From NCBI GenBank assembly GCA_965276955.1, contig CBDIBP010000012.1:1-64000 (forward strand): a DNA stretch of 64,000 nt, written 5' to 3'. The position numbers were made by a program, and so were the translations under genes. The stretch is from JABDEZ01 sp965276955. GTDB taxonomy: Bacteria > Bacteroidota > Bacteroidia > Chitinophagales > Chitinophagaceae. The notes under the pieces are model-generated. The model ran no database searches. It was not told the origin of the DNA and saw only the letters and a program-made list of their open reading frames with translations. Positions 36,275 through 45,681 of this stretch are shown piece after piece (the stretch's first letter is position 1; each line of letters opens with the position of its first letter).

Positions 36275-37105
36275 TTAGTGAGTAAGCAGCTGTTTTGATG
36301 CTGCGGGGAGCATTTTTAAGAAGCGACTGGTCTTGCGGTGTTGCTTGGGTGAGATGGGTGTTAGCACCTTCGGTAACCCCTGCCTGCCAAAGGATGGAAA
36401 TATATCTTCATTATTTCCTGTTTTTTCCGATGGTGGAAATTTTAATTGTGGGGTGTTTGGGTGGTGTAATGTGCTGCTGGTGTGGGTCTCGGCAGATGGG
36501 GCGGATGGAATTACCGATGGGGATGGGAAATTTGTAGTGGTAATTTCTGTGGTCTGTTCCTGTGGATGGGGTGTGCCGAAGCGTGCTTCGAGTTCCTGTT
36601 TTATGGCTTCTATCTCTTCTTCGTTGGTAAGCGGGGGCTGCACGCCAAAAGCAAAATGGTTTGGGTAGCGCTCATTGTCTTTACGGGCTTTGAAGTACCC
36701 TTCGGCATATAGCTGCATTTTCTGTTTGAACTCTTCATCGGGGCCGATGTAGCTGGCAAAGTCGGCCATGACCTGCATATTCATGCCGGTGGAAGCGTAG
36801 TCTTTTAGCTTGGTGATGGAATTGACGAGCTTGCGCAGGCACTCCATTTCCTGCTGGGTAGGGAAACGATTGCCGTGTGGACGCTCTCCGATCTCGGTCT
36901 GCAGCTCGAGGACCATATGGCAAAAGTTATCGACCATGATGGCGGGGGCGGCGAGGGATGCGGTACGCAGCTCATCCCAAGCTCCTTTCTTGATCCATAG
37001 GTATAACGTCTTCATGCTGACGCCTACCTCATCGGCTATTTCTTTTTGTGATTTGTGGGTACCGAAGTAGAGGTCTTTCTCGAGTTGGTTCTGTGTTGTT
37101 TTCAT
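36275..37105 (-). CDS. Phage terminase small subunit-like HTH protein
   Basis: A 276-residue protein. Residues about 15-42 (HKSQKEIADEVGVSMKTLYLWIKKGAW) form a helix-turn-helix typical of terminase small subunits and related phage DNA-recognition proteins. The middle is helical (RFPTQQEMECLRKLVNSITKLKDY). The C-terminal 100 residues are rich in Pro, Ser and Thr and probably disordered. No large terminase, portal or capsid gene is nearby, so it is either a phage remnant or a domesticated relative found singly in this phylum. Confidence is in the HTH rather than the packaging role. Confidence 0.6.
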   Translation of the reverse strand: MKTTQNQLEKDLYFGTHKSQKEIADEVGVSMKTLYLWIKKGAWDELRTASLAAPAIMVDNFCHMVLELQTEIGERPHGNRFPTQQEMECLRKLVNSITKLKDYASTGMNMQVMADFASYIGPDEEFKQKMQLYAEGYFKARKDNERYPNHFAFGVQPPLTNEEEIEAIKQELEARFGTPHPQEQTTEITTTNFPSPSVIPSAPSAETHTSSTLHHPNTPQLKFPPSEKTGNNEDIFPSFGRQGLPKVLTPISPKQHRKTSRFLKMLPAASKQLLTH

Positions 37106-37230
37106 AGTTTATAGTCGTAAGTCTTTAGTAGAAAGTAGAAAGCTGTTTTGGTGGATGTTTGGGTTGTAGGGACGAGATCTTGCGGTTGTCAGGTTGTTTA
37201 TTTGGCTCCGCAGTGCCTGCTCTTATTGTC

Positions 37231-37380
37231 ATTTCTTTTTTGGCGGCAAAAAAGAAACAAAAAAGCCGCCCCTTTGCCAATCGCTCTGCGGGCAAAGGGG
37301 TTGGCTCTGCTGCGTGTTGTAGCAGGCCGTGATGGCGGGCCACTGGTTTTTGCAGGCGATGAATCCCGATAGCTATCGGG
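37231..37380. repeat. Cluster of palindromic intergenic repeats
   Basis: Three inverted repeats occur in 150 bases: TTCTTTTTT/AAAAAAGAA around 37232-37255, CCCCTTTGCC/GGCAAAGGGG (37270-37301, perfect 10 bp), and the perfect 16-bp palindrome CCCGATAGCTATCGGG (37365-37380). A half-copy of the last (ATAGCTATCG) appears near 37455. The mix looks like a REP/MITE-type intergenic element; frames through it are not credible genes. Confidence 0.65.
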
Positions 37381-38155
37381 AAACAAAAAAGGTGGCTGAA
37401 TATGGGCTCGGCTTTGCTCTTAATTTCTTTAACATTTTGGTGCAGCTAACTTCAATAGCTATCGCGTTTGAGCATAAAGTTGGGTGGGATATTTGAAATT
37501 ATTACCGGGGAAAAGTATGGTACTACAGTAATTGCGGTGTGCTACTGTGTTACTTAGGTGGGATGCTTTTTTATTTTCGCTGTGGGGGCGGGTTTTGGGG
37601 TTTTGGTGGTAAAATTTAAAGCAAGTGAAAAACACTTGTAATTGGATAAGCACAAGGGGAAAACACTTGCGCCAGAAGGGCAGGCAAGGAACTTGTAAGG
37701 CTAATTAGCTTTTGAATAAATGCTGCCGGATACAATCCTGCGTCATATTGGTTGATTTAAGTCACCCTGCGGTAGACTTAAACCAGTGTGGGTACGTTAT
37801 TGGGGTCATTTCAAAATTGCTTTAAAGTTTGACACAAGATATAAACTTTGAATTTTCAGATACTAGTTACAAACTGGCTGGGTAGGGATCGACATAGGTC
37901 GTCCTGCAGAAGCCTATCGCCAGAGAGGGGGCATGTAGCGTGGAGTTTTGCCAAAGCCTACTTGTTTTTTGGCGTATTCCCCAACCTAAAGGCCAGGACA
38001 ACTGGGTGGGGCTGCTTGGGGGACTACAATGGATCATTAGCGCTCCGTCGTGAGGGCGGTTCACAGAACCGCTTTTGTTTGCAGTTCTATTTAGCCTTTT
38101 AATGAATTGCGTGAATGTATTTATACTAAATTTGGAAACAAATAACATATCTGCA
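37381..38155. other. Long intergenic stretch, no supported gene
   Basis: Apart from an 8-bp inverted repeat TTTAAGTC/GACTTAAA (37756-37782) and two AACACTTG copies around 37620-37670, nothing is recognised. Base composition shifts to AT-rich toward 38100. Short frames here on both strands have no protein-like motifs. Confidence 0.5.
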
Positions 38156-39157
38156 ATGTCCAATGACTTATTAATAGGCTTAATAGGAATAAGTCTAACC
38201 ATTATGTTTGGCATATATGGTGTGTATACATATTTAAAAACTCGCAAGAAAGTCAAACTGAACTTTCAAAATAAAGAATGCTACAGTCTATTTCGAGATG
38301 ATGTCAATCGTTTAAACATAGAGGTGAATTACAATAATAAGCCATTTAATGCAGGCCTTATATTATTGAAAGCAAGATTAACCAATAATGGTCAAATTGA
38401 TATTGATAGGCAAAGAGTTCATAATCCAATAAATATTGTTTGCGACAAAAATTATAAATGGTTAGAAGCACGCATTACTTTCCATCCGAATGGGGCTAAT
38501 ACAGATATAATAATTAATAAAGAAAATAAGGTACAGATTAATTGGGATTTACTTAAATCTGGAGAATATATAGAAATTGAATGTTTGGTCGAAATTATTG
38601 ATAACGAAAGTGATGATGAGAAAGCAGTTAACTTTTATAACGGTATTACTTTTGACTTTAGAATAACTGATTTGAATACCATCTCAAAGGAAGTAAAAGA
38701 CGATTTTAAATTTATTATTAAAACTTTAATTTCATTAACGTCTATTTCAGCTGTCATTGGATTGTCGGTAATTTTATTATTTACATTTAACTTGGTAAAT
38801 GGGGATAGACATGTACAATTTCTCATTTCTGGGAATAAGGGTTTAGATAGTTGTACTTTAACCGCTACTAGCCTTAATTGCATCAATGTAATTTCTAATA
38901 AAAATAACAACACACACATATATAATCAAAATAGATTCAATTCCGATATTCATATAGTTAAAATAATAGGAGTTGGAGAATACACAGATTTTGAGTTAAT
39001 AAGGTTTGTAATTTTCACATTAATTGGTACATGTGCATCTATGATTTTTATTGTTTATACTATTGAAAAAGTAAGGCGATATTTTACAAACAAAAGGAAA
39101 GAGAATTCAAATAAAAATAGAACAAAGATTATAGGCAATAGCTACGATGGTTTGTAG
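38156..39157 (+). CDS. AT-rich gene for a membrane protein of unknown function
   Basis: A 333-residue protein from a visibly AT-rich gene, unlike its neighbours. An N-terminal helix (LLIGLIGISLTIMFGIYGVY) is followed by a basic KTRKKVK stretch, an extended beta-rich domain (about 40-180) and two further helices (around ISAVIGLSVILLFTFNLV and FVIFTLIGTCASMIFIVYT), ending in a Lys/Asn-rich tail. No catalytic motif is visible. ATG 38156 is preferred over 38075, which would place the helix after an unusual leader. The composition, the solitary position and the repeats upstream suggest horizontal acquisition; a defence or immunity role is possible but not supported. Confidence 0.75.
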   Translation: MSNDLLIGLIGISLTIMFGIYGVYTYLKTRKKVKLNFQNKECYSLFRDDVNRLNIEVNYNNKPFNAGLILLKARLTNNGQIDIDRQRVHNPINIVCDKNYKWLEARITFHPNGANTDIIINKENKVQINWDLLKSGEYIEIECLVEIIDNESDDEKAVNFYNGITFDFRITDLNTISKEVKDDFKFIIKTLISLTSISAVIGLSVILLFTFNLVNGDRHVQFLISGNKGLDSCTLTATSLNCINVISNKNNNTHIYNQNRFNSDIHIVKIIGVGEYTDFELIRFVIFTLIGTCASMIFIVYTIEKVRRYFTNKRKENSNKNRTKIIGNSYDGL

Positions 39158-39293
39158 GGTCTACATAACGCATAAAGATTTACACCAATGTTTATAATCT
39201 TGTGGTAATTAATATTTCGCACACGTTATTATATATTCGTATTTAACAAACGATTAACTTAGGCTTATATGAGAAAACAACAAAGGTCTAATT

Positions 39294-39458
39294 TTAAGCC
39301 TTCCCCAACTTCACAACCTTCTTATACTCCTCTGCTGTAACTGCGCTAACAGATAAGCGGCCGAGCTTGGCGAGCTGCATGTCTTGGAGCGAGGCTTTAC
39401 TTCGGATAGTTTTACGGATTAAGGGTTTTAATTGTTTTGTATATACCGCGGTCCAGTT
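39294..39458 (-). pseudogene. 3' remnant of a second EVE-domain gene
   Basis: The minus strand encodes NWTAVYTKQLKPL, then MQLAKLGRLSVSAVTAEEYKK and a stop, closely matching the C-terminal half of the intact EVE protein (MQLAKLGRLSVSAVTADEYKK). The first 80 or so residues of the domain are missing. At the DNA level the two copies differ at many third positions, so this is an old paralogue or transferred copy and not a fresh duplication. It points the opposite way to the intact gene. Confidence 0.8.
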
Positions 39459-39576
39459 GCACTGAGAATCGTATTGTGTGAGACAGCTACGGAACACATG
39501 TTCAAACATCGGTACATACGTCAGGAGATTGCGGGTCAAGCCCGCAAATGACAGAAGAGGGAAGACACATATTTTA

Positions 39577-40542
39577 TCATTTATCCCTCTGCAACAAATA
39601 CGATGCTAACTTATGCAGCTCTTCTTTTCGCTTGGATGGAGCGGCTACATCATCGAGGCACTGGAATGCCAGGTCGCTGTAATGGGCCACGGCATCGCGG
39701 CAATGCTTGTCGGCGGCGGTAGCGGTATATAGTTGCAGCATGGCCGCTACTTTTTCTTCACCGTCGGTATGCAGCCAATGTTCTATATCTTTTTTCTGTG
39801 CAGCATCGGCATTTTCAAGCGCCTTCAGCAACAGGTATGTTTTCTTGTTGCACCTGATATCGCCGCCGCTTTGTTTGCCCAGCTTGGCAGCGTCGCCAAA
39901 GGCATCCAGGTAATCGTCCTGCAACTGGAATGCTATACCCAGGTTCTTCCCGAATGCGTATAGCTTATCCGCATTGCCCTCCGTAGCGCCACCCAGCAAT
40001 GCACCCATCTTGAGGCTGCAAGCCAGCAACACAGATGTTTTTAAAGTGATCATGTGTATGTACTCCTCAATGCGCACATCGTTGCGCTGCTCGAAATCCA
40101 TATCGTACTGCTGGCCCTCGCACACCTCTATAGCCGTCTTGTTGAACAGCTGCAATACGGAGGTAAGTGGTTGCTTGATGTGCGCCAGCTGCTGGTAGGC
40201 AAAGATGCACATGACGTCGCCACCCAGTATGCCGGCAGTGAGGCCATACTTTTCGTGTATGGTAGCAAAGCCACGGCGCAGCGGGGCCTTGTCCATAATA
40301 TCATCGTGTATGAGGGTGAAGTTGTGGAACAACTCAATAGCTGCCGCTGCATGCCATGCATCTTCGTTCATCTCGCCCATAAGCTCATTGGCCATAAGGC
40401 ACAGCACGGGGCGCACGCGCTTGCCGCCCAGCTGCAGCAGGTAGCTGCAGGGCTCGTAAAGCGTGGCCGGTTGCGGCGGGAAGGGCAGGGAAGACAGGAA
40501 CTTATCCTCAAAAGCAGTGGTGAGCGACTGGAAAGAATGCAT
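39577..40542 (-). CDS. Polyprenyl (isoprenyl) diphosphate synthase
   Basis: A 321-residue trans-prenyltransferase that condenses isopentenyl diphosphate with an allylic primer. First Asp-rich motif LIHDDIMDKAPLRRG, with GGKRVRPVL upstream, and second motif LQDDYLDAFGD are intact. Chain length (geranylgeranyl up to octaprenyl for menaquinone) is not readable with certainty. It is the last gene of a minus-strand run ftcD-lpxK-rnr-synthase, starting 6 bases after the rnr stop. Confidence 0.92.
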   Translation of the reverse strand: MHSFQSLTTAFEDKFLSSLPFPPQPATLYEPCSYLLQLGGKRVRPVLCLMANELMGEMNEDAWHAAAAIELFHNFTLIHDDIMDKAPLRRGFATIHEKYGLTAGILGGDVMCIFAYQQLAHIKQPLTSVLQLFNKTAIEVCEGQQYDMDFEQRNDVRIEEYIHMITLKTSVLLACSLKMGALLGGATEGNADKLYAFGKNLGIAFQLQDDYLDAFGDAAKLGKQSGGDIRCNKKTYLLLKALENADAAQKKDIEHWLHTDGEEKVAAMLQLYTATAADKHCRDAVAHYSDLAFQCLDDVAAPSKRKEELHKLASYLLQRDK

Positions 40543-40548
40543 GCAGTA

Positions 40549-42645
40549 TTACTTTTTCTTTTTTGGTTTTGGTGTAGTTGGGGTTGGGGTTCTCTTCTTT
40601 GGTTTGTCTGCGGGTGCGGCCTTGGGTGCAGCTTTTGGTGCGGCTTTGGTTGCCTTTGGCGCTTTTGCGGCGCTTTGGGGCAGTTCTATCAGGTTGTAAT
40701 CTATCTGCCGTTTTTCGAGATTGGTGCTTACTACGCGCACCATCACCTTATCGCCAATGGCCAGCCTGATGCCGGTGTGCCTGCCCAGGAGCGCGTACTG
40801 GCCCTCGAGCAGCTCAAAGTTATCGAACTCGGCGAGGTCGGCAATGGTGACCATGCCCTCGCACTTGTGCGCCACGGTCTCGGCCCAGAAGCCAAATGCG
40901 GCCACACCGCTGATAACGGCCTCGAACTCGTCGCCCACAAGATCTTGCATGTATTCCACCTGCTTGTACTTGTTGGCGGCACGCTCGGCCTCCATGGCCC
41001 TGCGTTCCTGATCGCTGCAATGGCGGCACTGGCGCTCCAGGTGCTTTATGGGGTGAATGTTCTTGGTAAGGCATTCCTCCAGTATCCTGTGCACCAGCAC
41101 ATCCGGATAGCGGCGTATGGGCGAAGTGAAGTGGCAATAGTTATCGAAGCCCAGGCCGTAGTGGCCTATGTTCTCGGTAGTGTACACGGCTTTTGACATG
41201 GTGCGGATACCCAGTTGCTCCAGCACGTGCTGCTCCGGCTTATCGCGCACAAAGGCCAGCATCTCGTTGAAGGACTCTGCAATGGTCTCGGGGGTATTAA
41301 GGTTGAGCTTGTGGCCGAAGCGGGCTGCGTAGGCGGAAAACACCTTCAGCTTTTCCTCATCGGGCACGTCGTGCACACGGTAAGGGAAGGGTACGGGCTT
41401 ACCATCGACCGACAGGCCGGAGACATACTCGGCCACGGTCTTATTGGCCAGCAGCATGAATTCCTCTATAAGCTGGTGGGCCTCTTTACTCTCTTTTATA
41501 ACTATGCCTATGGGCTTGCCATTTTCATCGAGCTTGAAACGGACCTCCTGAGAGGAGAAGTTGATAGCCCCTTTCCTGAACCGATCGCGACGCAGGTTCT
41601 GCGCCATTTCATTGAGCACCATTATCTCTTTCTTATGATCGCCTTTGGCGCCTTCTATCATTTCCTGTACATCCTCATATGCAAAGCGGCGGGTGGACCT
41701 GATGACCGTTTTGCCGATCCAGGTGTTCTTGATCTCTCCGGCTTTGTTGATCTGGAAAATGGTGGAGAATGTGTACTTGTCCTCATCGGGACGCAAGGAA
41801 CACAGCTCGTTTGACAGGCGCTCCGGCAACATGGGCAGTACACGATCGGGCAGGTACACGCTGGTGGCGCGGTTGTAGGCCTCCAGGTCGAGCGCAGAGC
41901 CGGCCTGTATGTAGTGGCTGACATCGGCTATGTGCACGCCCACCTCGTACCAGCCGCCCGTAAGCGCCTTGAAGGAGATGGCATCATCAAAATCTTTTGC
42001 ATCGGCAGGGTCGATAGTGGTGGTGAGGGTGCCGCGCATATCGCGGCGCTTCAGCGCTTCTTCTTCGCTTACGCCCTCGGCATAGCGCGCGGCATCTTCC
42101 AGCACATTATCATTGAACGTGAGGGGGAAACCATTCTCTATGAGAATGCCCTGCATGGCTATCTCATTCACTGACTCATCGGTAAGGAGGCTGACTATCT
42201 CGCCTACTGGGTTCTTGGTCTTGCCGGTCCACTCTACAATGCGGGCAATGGCCTTATCGCCATGCTTTGCGCCGTTGAGCAGGTGCAGAGGTATGAAGAT
42301 ATCTACAGGTACCTTTTCGCTATCGGGTACCAGGAATGCGAAGTGGGGATGGACCTCAAGCCGACCACTGAACTCGGACTGCTTGCGACGGGTTATCTCT
42401 ACTATCGTGCCCTCTGGCCTGCGGCCGGGGCGTTGGTGCTGGTCTATCTCTACGCGCACCTCATCGCCATTGAGGGCGTTATGCAGGTGCTCGGGTTTTA
42501 CCAGTATATCTTTTTCCTGTCCTTCCACTACCACGAAGCCCATACCACCGCGGGTGACCTCGAGCTTGCCGGAAACACTTATTTTATGTGCACTATTGCT
42601 GTTGTTATTAGTATTATCTCTTCCTCTCTTGCTGCTTTTTTTCAT
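40549..42645 (-). CDS. rnr: Ribonuclease R
   Basis: A 698-residue 3'-5' exoribonuclease of the RNase II/R family that degrades structured RNA. Order of parts: cold-shock domains (VTRGGMGFVVVEGQEKDILV), the RNB catalytic core with DPADAKDFDDAIS holding the Mg-binding Asp residues, YCHFTSPIRRYPDVLVHR late in RNB, and an S1 domain (FEAVISGVAAFGFWAE). The last 40 residues are Lys/Ala/Pro-rich, a basic tail common in RNase R. It lies 24 bases after lpxK. Confidence 0.94.
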   Translation of the reverse strand: MKKSSKRGRDNTNNNSNSAHKISVSGKLEVTRGGMGFVVVEGQEKDILVKPEHLHNALNGDEVRVEIDQHQRPGRRPEGTIVEITRRKQSEFSGRLEVHPHFAFLVPDSEKVPVDIFIPLHLLNGAKHGDKAIARIVEWTGKTKNPVGEIVSLLTDESVNEIAMQGILIENGFPLTFNDNVLEDAARYAEGVSEEEALKRRDMRGTLTTTIDPADAKDFDDAISFKALTGGWYEVGVHIADVSHYIQAGSALDLEAYNRATSVYLPDRVLPMLPERLSNELCSLRPDEDKYTFSTIFQINKAGEIKNTWIGKTVIRSTRRFAYEDVQEMIEGAKGDHKKEIMVLNEMAQNLRRDRFRKGAINFSSQEVRFKLDENGKPIGIVIKESKEAHQLIEEFMLLANKTVAEYVSGLSVDGKPVPFPYRVHDVPDEEKLKVFSAYAARFGHKLNLNTPETIAESFNEMLAFVRDKPEQHVLEQLGIRTMSKAVYTTENIGHYGLGFDNYCHFTSPIRRYPDVLVHRILEECLTKNIHPIKHLERQCRHCSDQERRAMEAERAANKYKQVEYMQDLVGDEFEAVISGVAAFGFWAETVAHKCEGMVTIADLAEFDNFELLEGQYALLGRHTGIRLAIGDKVMVRVVSTNLEKRQIDYNLIELPQSAAKAPKATKAAPKAAPKAAPADKPKKRTPTPTTPKPKKKK

Positions 42646-42669
42646 AGCCAGTTGTTTGTTTTGGAGGCA

Positions 42670-43800
42670 TTAGTACATATTTGTATTGTTGCCGGGTGGG
42701 TCTATATATTCTTCGTTCTCCATGAGGGTGTTGCTCACGTAGCGTATCACGGTAGCATCCAGTTCATTTTTGCCACCCAGCAATACGGTGACCTCTATAG
42801 GCAATACTACAATATCTATACCCCAATCTTTCAGCTTATCAGCATGCAGGTGCAGGCGGGCGGCGTCTTTCTCGGTAGTGATCACTATTTTGTTGGGCAC
42901 ATCCCAATTATTGAACGTGCTTTTTATCTCTTCCAGATCTTTGGATACAAAGTAATGATGATCGGGGTAGGAGAGGACATGCACATCCAGAGTGGACTGG
43001 CGCAAGAAGGCAACTAATGGCTCTGGACGGGCAATACAGCATACCAGTATCACATTTTTGCGCCTGATGTTAGCGTTCTCCTTAGTGGTAAAATTGTAGG
43101 GCATGCAATAACTGATGCCTGTAAAAAACACTTGCTGGTGGGGGAGCGGTCTTATTTTTCGTTTGATCTCTTGCGCCTGCTTGCTGGTGATATCAAGCGG
43201 ACACTTGGAAACGATGATGACATTGGCACGCTTGTATGCAGCACGGTTCTCGCGTAGCCTGCCTAATGGCAATATGTAGTCGTCGTAAAAAGGACGCGCA
43301 TGGTCTGTGATAAGGATGTTGAGCCCTGCCTTTACGGAACGGTGCTGGTAGGCATCGTCGAGCAAGACCACATCGATAAGGGGTTTGCGCTGTAATAAAA
43401 GGGGTATGCCCGTCATGCGCTCTTCTGCTACGCTTACCGTAAGCTCAGGGAACTTGAGGTGGTACTGCATAGGCTCATCACCTATGCGCAGTGCATTGGT
43501 ATTGCTATCGGCAATGATGAAACCCTGGGTGTGGCGCTTGTAGCCCCGGCTCATGGTAGCCACCCGGTATTCATATTGCAGCAGGCGCACCAGGTACTCT
43601 ACATGCGGTGTTTTGCCTGTGCCACCAACGGAGAGGTTACCTACTGTGATGACCGGGACGCTGAACTCTATGGCTGAGAATATGCCGGTATCGTACAGGC
43701 GATTGCGCAGCCATAGCACTGCACCATAGAGCAACGCAAAGGGATATAAAAAGATACGTACTGCTGAGAAAGCGTAGTATAGGGCGTTGCGTTGACTCAT
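42670..43800 (-). CDS. lpxK: Tetraacyldisaccharide 4'-kinase
   Basis: LpxK phosphorylates the 4' position of the lipid A disaccharide precursor at the inner membrane. The 376-residue protein has an N-terminal membrane-associated helix (FLYPFALLYGAVLWLRNRL), the P-loop VGNLSVGGTGKTPHVEYL and the DDAYQHR motif typical of the family. The length is close to the family norm. The start ATG overlaps the ftcD stop by 4 bases (ATGA), and rnr follows, so the four minus-strand genes from 44831 to 39577 are likely one transcript. Confidence 0.93.
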   Translation of the reverse strand: MSQRNALYYAFSAVRIFLYPFALLYGAVLWLRNRLYDTGIFSAIEFSVPVITVGNLSVGGTGKTPHVEYLVRLLQYEYRVATMSRGYKRHTQGFIIADSNTNALRIGDEPMQYHLKFPELTVSVAEERMTGIPLLLQRKPLIDVVLLDDAYQHRSVKAGLNILITDHARPFYDDYILPLGRLRENRAAYKRANVIIVSKCPLDITSKQAQEIKRKIRPLPHQQVFFTGISYCMPYNFTTKENANIRRKNVILVCCIARPEPLVAFLRQSTLDVHVLSYPDHHYFVSKDLEEIKSTFNNWDVPNKIVITTEKDAARLHLHADKLKDWGIDIVVLPIEVTVLLGGKNELDATVIRYVSNTLMENEEYIDPPGNNTNMY

Positions 43801-44831
43801 AGTAATCCGGCGTGTTGCAGGCTATATTCCAGTATGTGCTGCTGAGGATCGAAAGATTTTACCTTTTGCAGCCCCAGCAGTTGTATAGCGCGGTGTATAA
43901 TGATATTATTGTCGTTGGGTATCTCTTCTACGTGCTCCATGTAGGTAAATGTGCCGGCTTCCATCAGGCAACGCTCGGGCATGAGGCCTATAAGCTCGCT
44001 ACCTGCCAGCGTAGTACCTGCCTGAGCTGCAAGTGCGGTGCAAGCCTCCCAAACTTTTAGTGGTGATGTCTCGCGATAGTCGAGCAAGTTCATGGAGACC
44101 TGAGCGCACTCGAAATCGGCCATGTACCAGCCAATGGCCCGCAAGTGTGGGAGCAGGCCCGGATGATGAACCTTTTTACTATCGACCGTTTCATTGAAGC
44201 CTCTTTCACGAATGCGCTCAGCGATATAATTGGCCTTGGTAACGTCCTTTGTATTTAGTGAAATATTGAATGCAACAAGGATATCGCGGGCACCTATGAC
44301 GGTAGCGCCGGTTGACGGAGTGAACTCAGACGGTCCGTAGTCTGGTGCCCAGCCGGGTTGCTGCATTTTGGCAGCCATGCCTTCGTACTGGCCTTTGCGA
44401 ATATCGGGCAGTGCACGCCTGTGCGGTGCAGTTGCAGAATACTCGTATAAGTACACGGGTATATTCAGTTCTTTGCCCACCCGCGTGCCCAACTGGTTGG
44501 CATATACTACAGCCTCATCCATGCTGATGCCTGCCAACGGTACCAGCGGACAAACATCGGTAGCGCCAATGCGTGGATGCACACCAGCCTGTTGCTGCAT
44601 ATCAATGAGTTCAGCAGCTTTTTTTATGGCTTGAAATGCGGCTTCCACAACAGCGTCAGGTTCGCCAGCAAAAGTCATTACAGTACGGTTGGCAGCTGCG
44701 CTGATGTCTATATTCAGCAGTTGCACGCCGGGTACAGTTCTTACAGCATCGGCAAGGGCATTTATTTTATTGATATCCCTGCCTTCGCTAAAATTGGGGA
44801 CACATTCTAAAATGGGCCTTTGTATTTTCAT
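43797..44831 (-). CDS. ftcD: Glutamate formimidoyltransferase
   Basis: A 344-residue enzyme moving the formimino group from formiminoglutamate to tetrahydrofolate in histidine breakdown. The start is placed at ATG 44831 (MKIQRPILECVPNFSEG, with the family motif CVPNFSEGRD); the frame is open further upstream but that part is not homologous-looking. GVHPRIGATDVCPLVPL and VIGARDILVAFNISLNT are further family blocks. The cyclodeaminase domain of animal FTCD is absent. The stop overlaps lpxK by ATGA. Confidence 0.93.
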   Translation of the reverse strand: MKIQRPILECVPNFSEGRDINKINALADAVRTVPGVQLLNIDISAAANRTVMTFAGEPDAVVEAAFQAIKKAAELIDMQQQAGVHPRIGATDVCPLVPLAGISMDEAVVYANQLGTRVGKELNIPVYLYEYSATAPHRRALPDIRKGQYEGMAAKMQQPGWAPDYGPSEFTPSTGATVIGARDILVAFNISLNTKDVTKANYIAERIRERGFNETVDSKKVHHPGLLPHLRAIGWYMADFECAQVSMNLLDYRETSPLKVWEACTALAAQAGTTLAGSELIGLMPERCLMEAGTFTYMEHVEEIPNDNNIIIHRAIQLLGLQKVKSFDPQQHILEYSLQHAGLL

Positions 44832-44896
44832 TATGGTAAAAGTACAGAATGTAGTTACAATTAAACAGTGAAGTAGATTAATTGTAAAAGTCGGGG

Positions 44897-44904
44897 TATT
44901 TTTG
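44897..44904 (+). promoter_or_regulatory. -7 promoter element of the acetyltransferase gene
   Basis: TATTTTTG fits TAnnTTTG and lies 25 bases before the ATG at 44930. A TTG at 44882-44884 is the nearest upstream candidate but is too close (12 bases) for the usual spacing. Confidence 0.4.
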
Positions 44905-44929
44905 ACCACAAGAGAAAAGAGAGAAAAAT

Positions 44930-45601
44930 ATGAATTGGATACAACACCCCATAATGCTGGAAGGGAGCAAGGTGAGACTTGTGCCCTTAGACAGCAAACA
45001 TTTTCCCGGCCTGGTAGAAATAGGGAAGCAGCCTGATATATGGAAATACATGGCAATTGATGGTAGTACACCCGAAAAGCTGTTATTGGAACTGAAAGGC
45101 GCACTTATGAAAAGAGCGACCGGTGAACGCTACCCCTTTACCGTTATAGATAAAATAAAGGGCAATGTGATAGGCACCACAAGCTTGCTGAATATTTTTG
45201 CGGAGCACCACAAGCTGGAAATAGGGTGGACCTGGTATAGCCCTGAGTACTGGAGTACAGGGTATAACACAGAATGTAAGTTGCTGCTGCTAACCTATTG
45301 TTTTGAAGTGCTAAAGGCAGTGCGGGTACAGTTTCTTGCAGGGGAAACGAATATGCGCAGCCGCACCGCTATACTAAAGATAGGGGCTACTTATGAGGGT
45401 ATGATGCGTAAAGAACGTATACGCCCTGATGGTACCTACAGAAATACTGTGATGTATAGCATAATAGACGAGGAGTGGGCGGATAGGAAGCAAAAGCTGG
45501 ATGCTATGGGTGCCTCTACAAGCACCTTTACACAGCAACCGCAAATACCTAACCCACCGAAGCCAGATATATTACCTGCCCCTGATTGGTATAAAGAGTA
45601 G
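44930..45601 (+). CDS. GNAT acetyltransferase, RimJ/RimL type
   Basis: A 223-residue N-acetyltransferase. The first 20 residues (LEGSKVRLVPLDSKHFPGL) and GNVIGTTSLLNI, LEIGWTWYSPEYWSTGYNTECKLLLLTYCFE and NMRSRTAILKIGATYEGMMRK follow the RimJ/RimL-like order. The C-terminal 30 residues are Pro/Thr-rich and lie outside the fold. The acceptor, which could be a ribosomal protein or a small molecule, is unknown. It starts divergently from ftcD. Confidence 0.85.
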   Translation: MNWIQHPIMLEGSKVRLVPLDSKHFPGLVEIGKQPDIWKYMAIDGSTPEKLLLELKGALMKRATGERYPFTVIDKIKGNVIGTTSLLNIFAEHHKLEIGWTWYSPEYWSTGYNTECKLLLLTYCFEVLKAVRVQFLAGETNMRSRTAILKIGATYEGMMRKERIRPDGTYRNTVMYSIIDEEWADRKQKLDAMGASTSTFTQQPQIPNPPKPDILPAPDWYKE

Positions 45602-45681
45602 GCAGATATCTCAATTTTTGAGTAATTTCCGCCCTTGAATATAACAGGGAGTGGATAACCATGCCCGCACATAGTTTTAAT

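Noticed and set aside
36275..37105. An intact prophage around the terminase-like gene
   Set aside because: No portal, capsid, tail, lysis or integrase gene is present nearby.
37231..37782. CRISPR-like or IS-end structure
   Set aside because: Palindromes differ from each other, there are no regularly spaced unique spacers, and no transposase or target-site duplication is visible.
40054..41196. A 380-codon plus-strand frame opposite the prenyl synthase and rnr genes
   Set aside because: It runs antisense to two clearly conserved genes and its translation is low-complexity with no domain; this is a shadow of GC-rich codon third positions.
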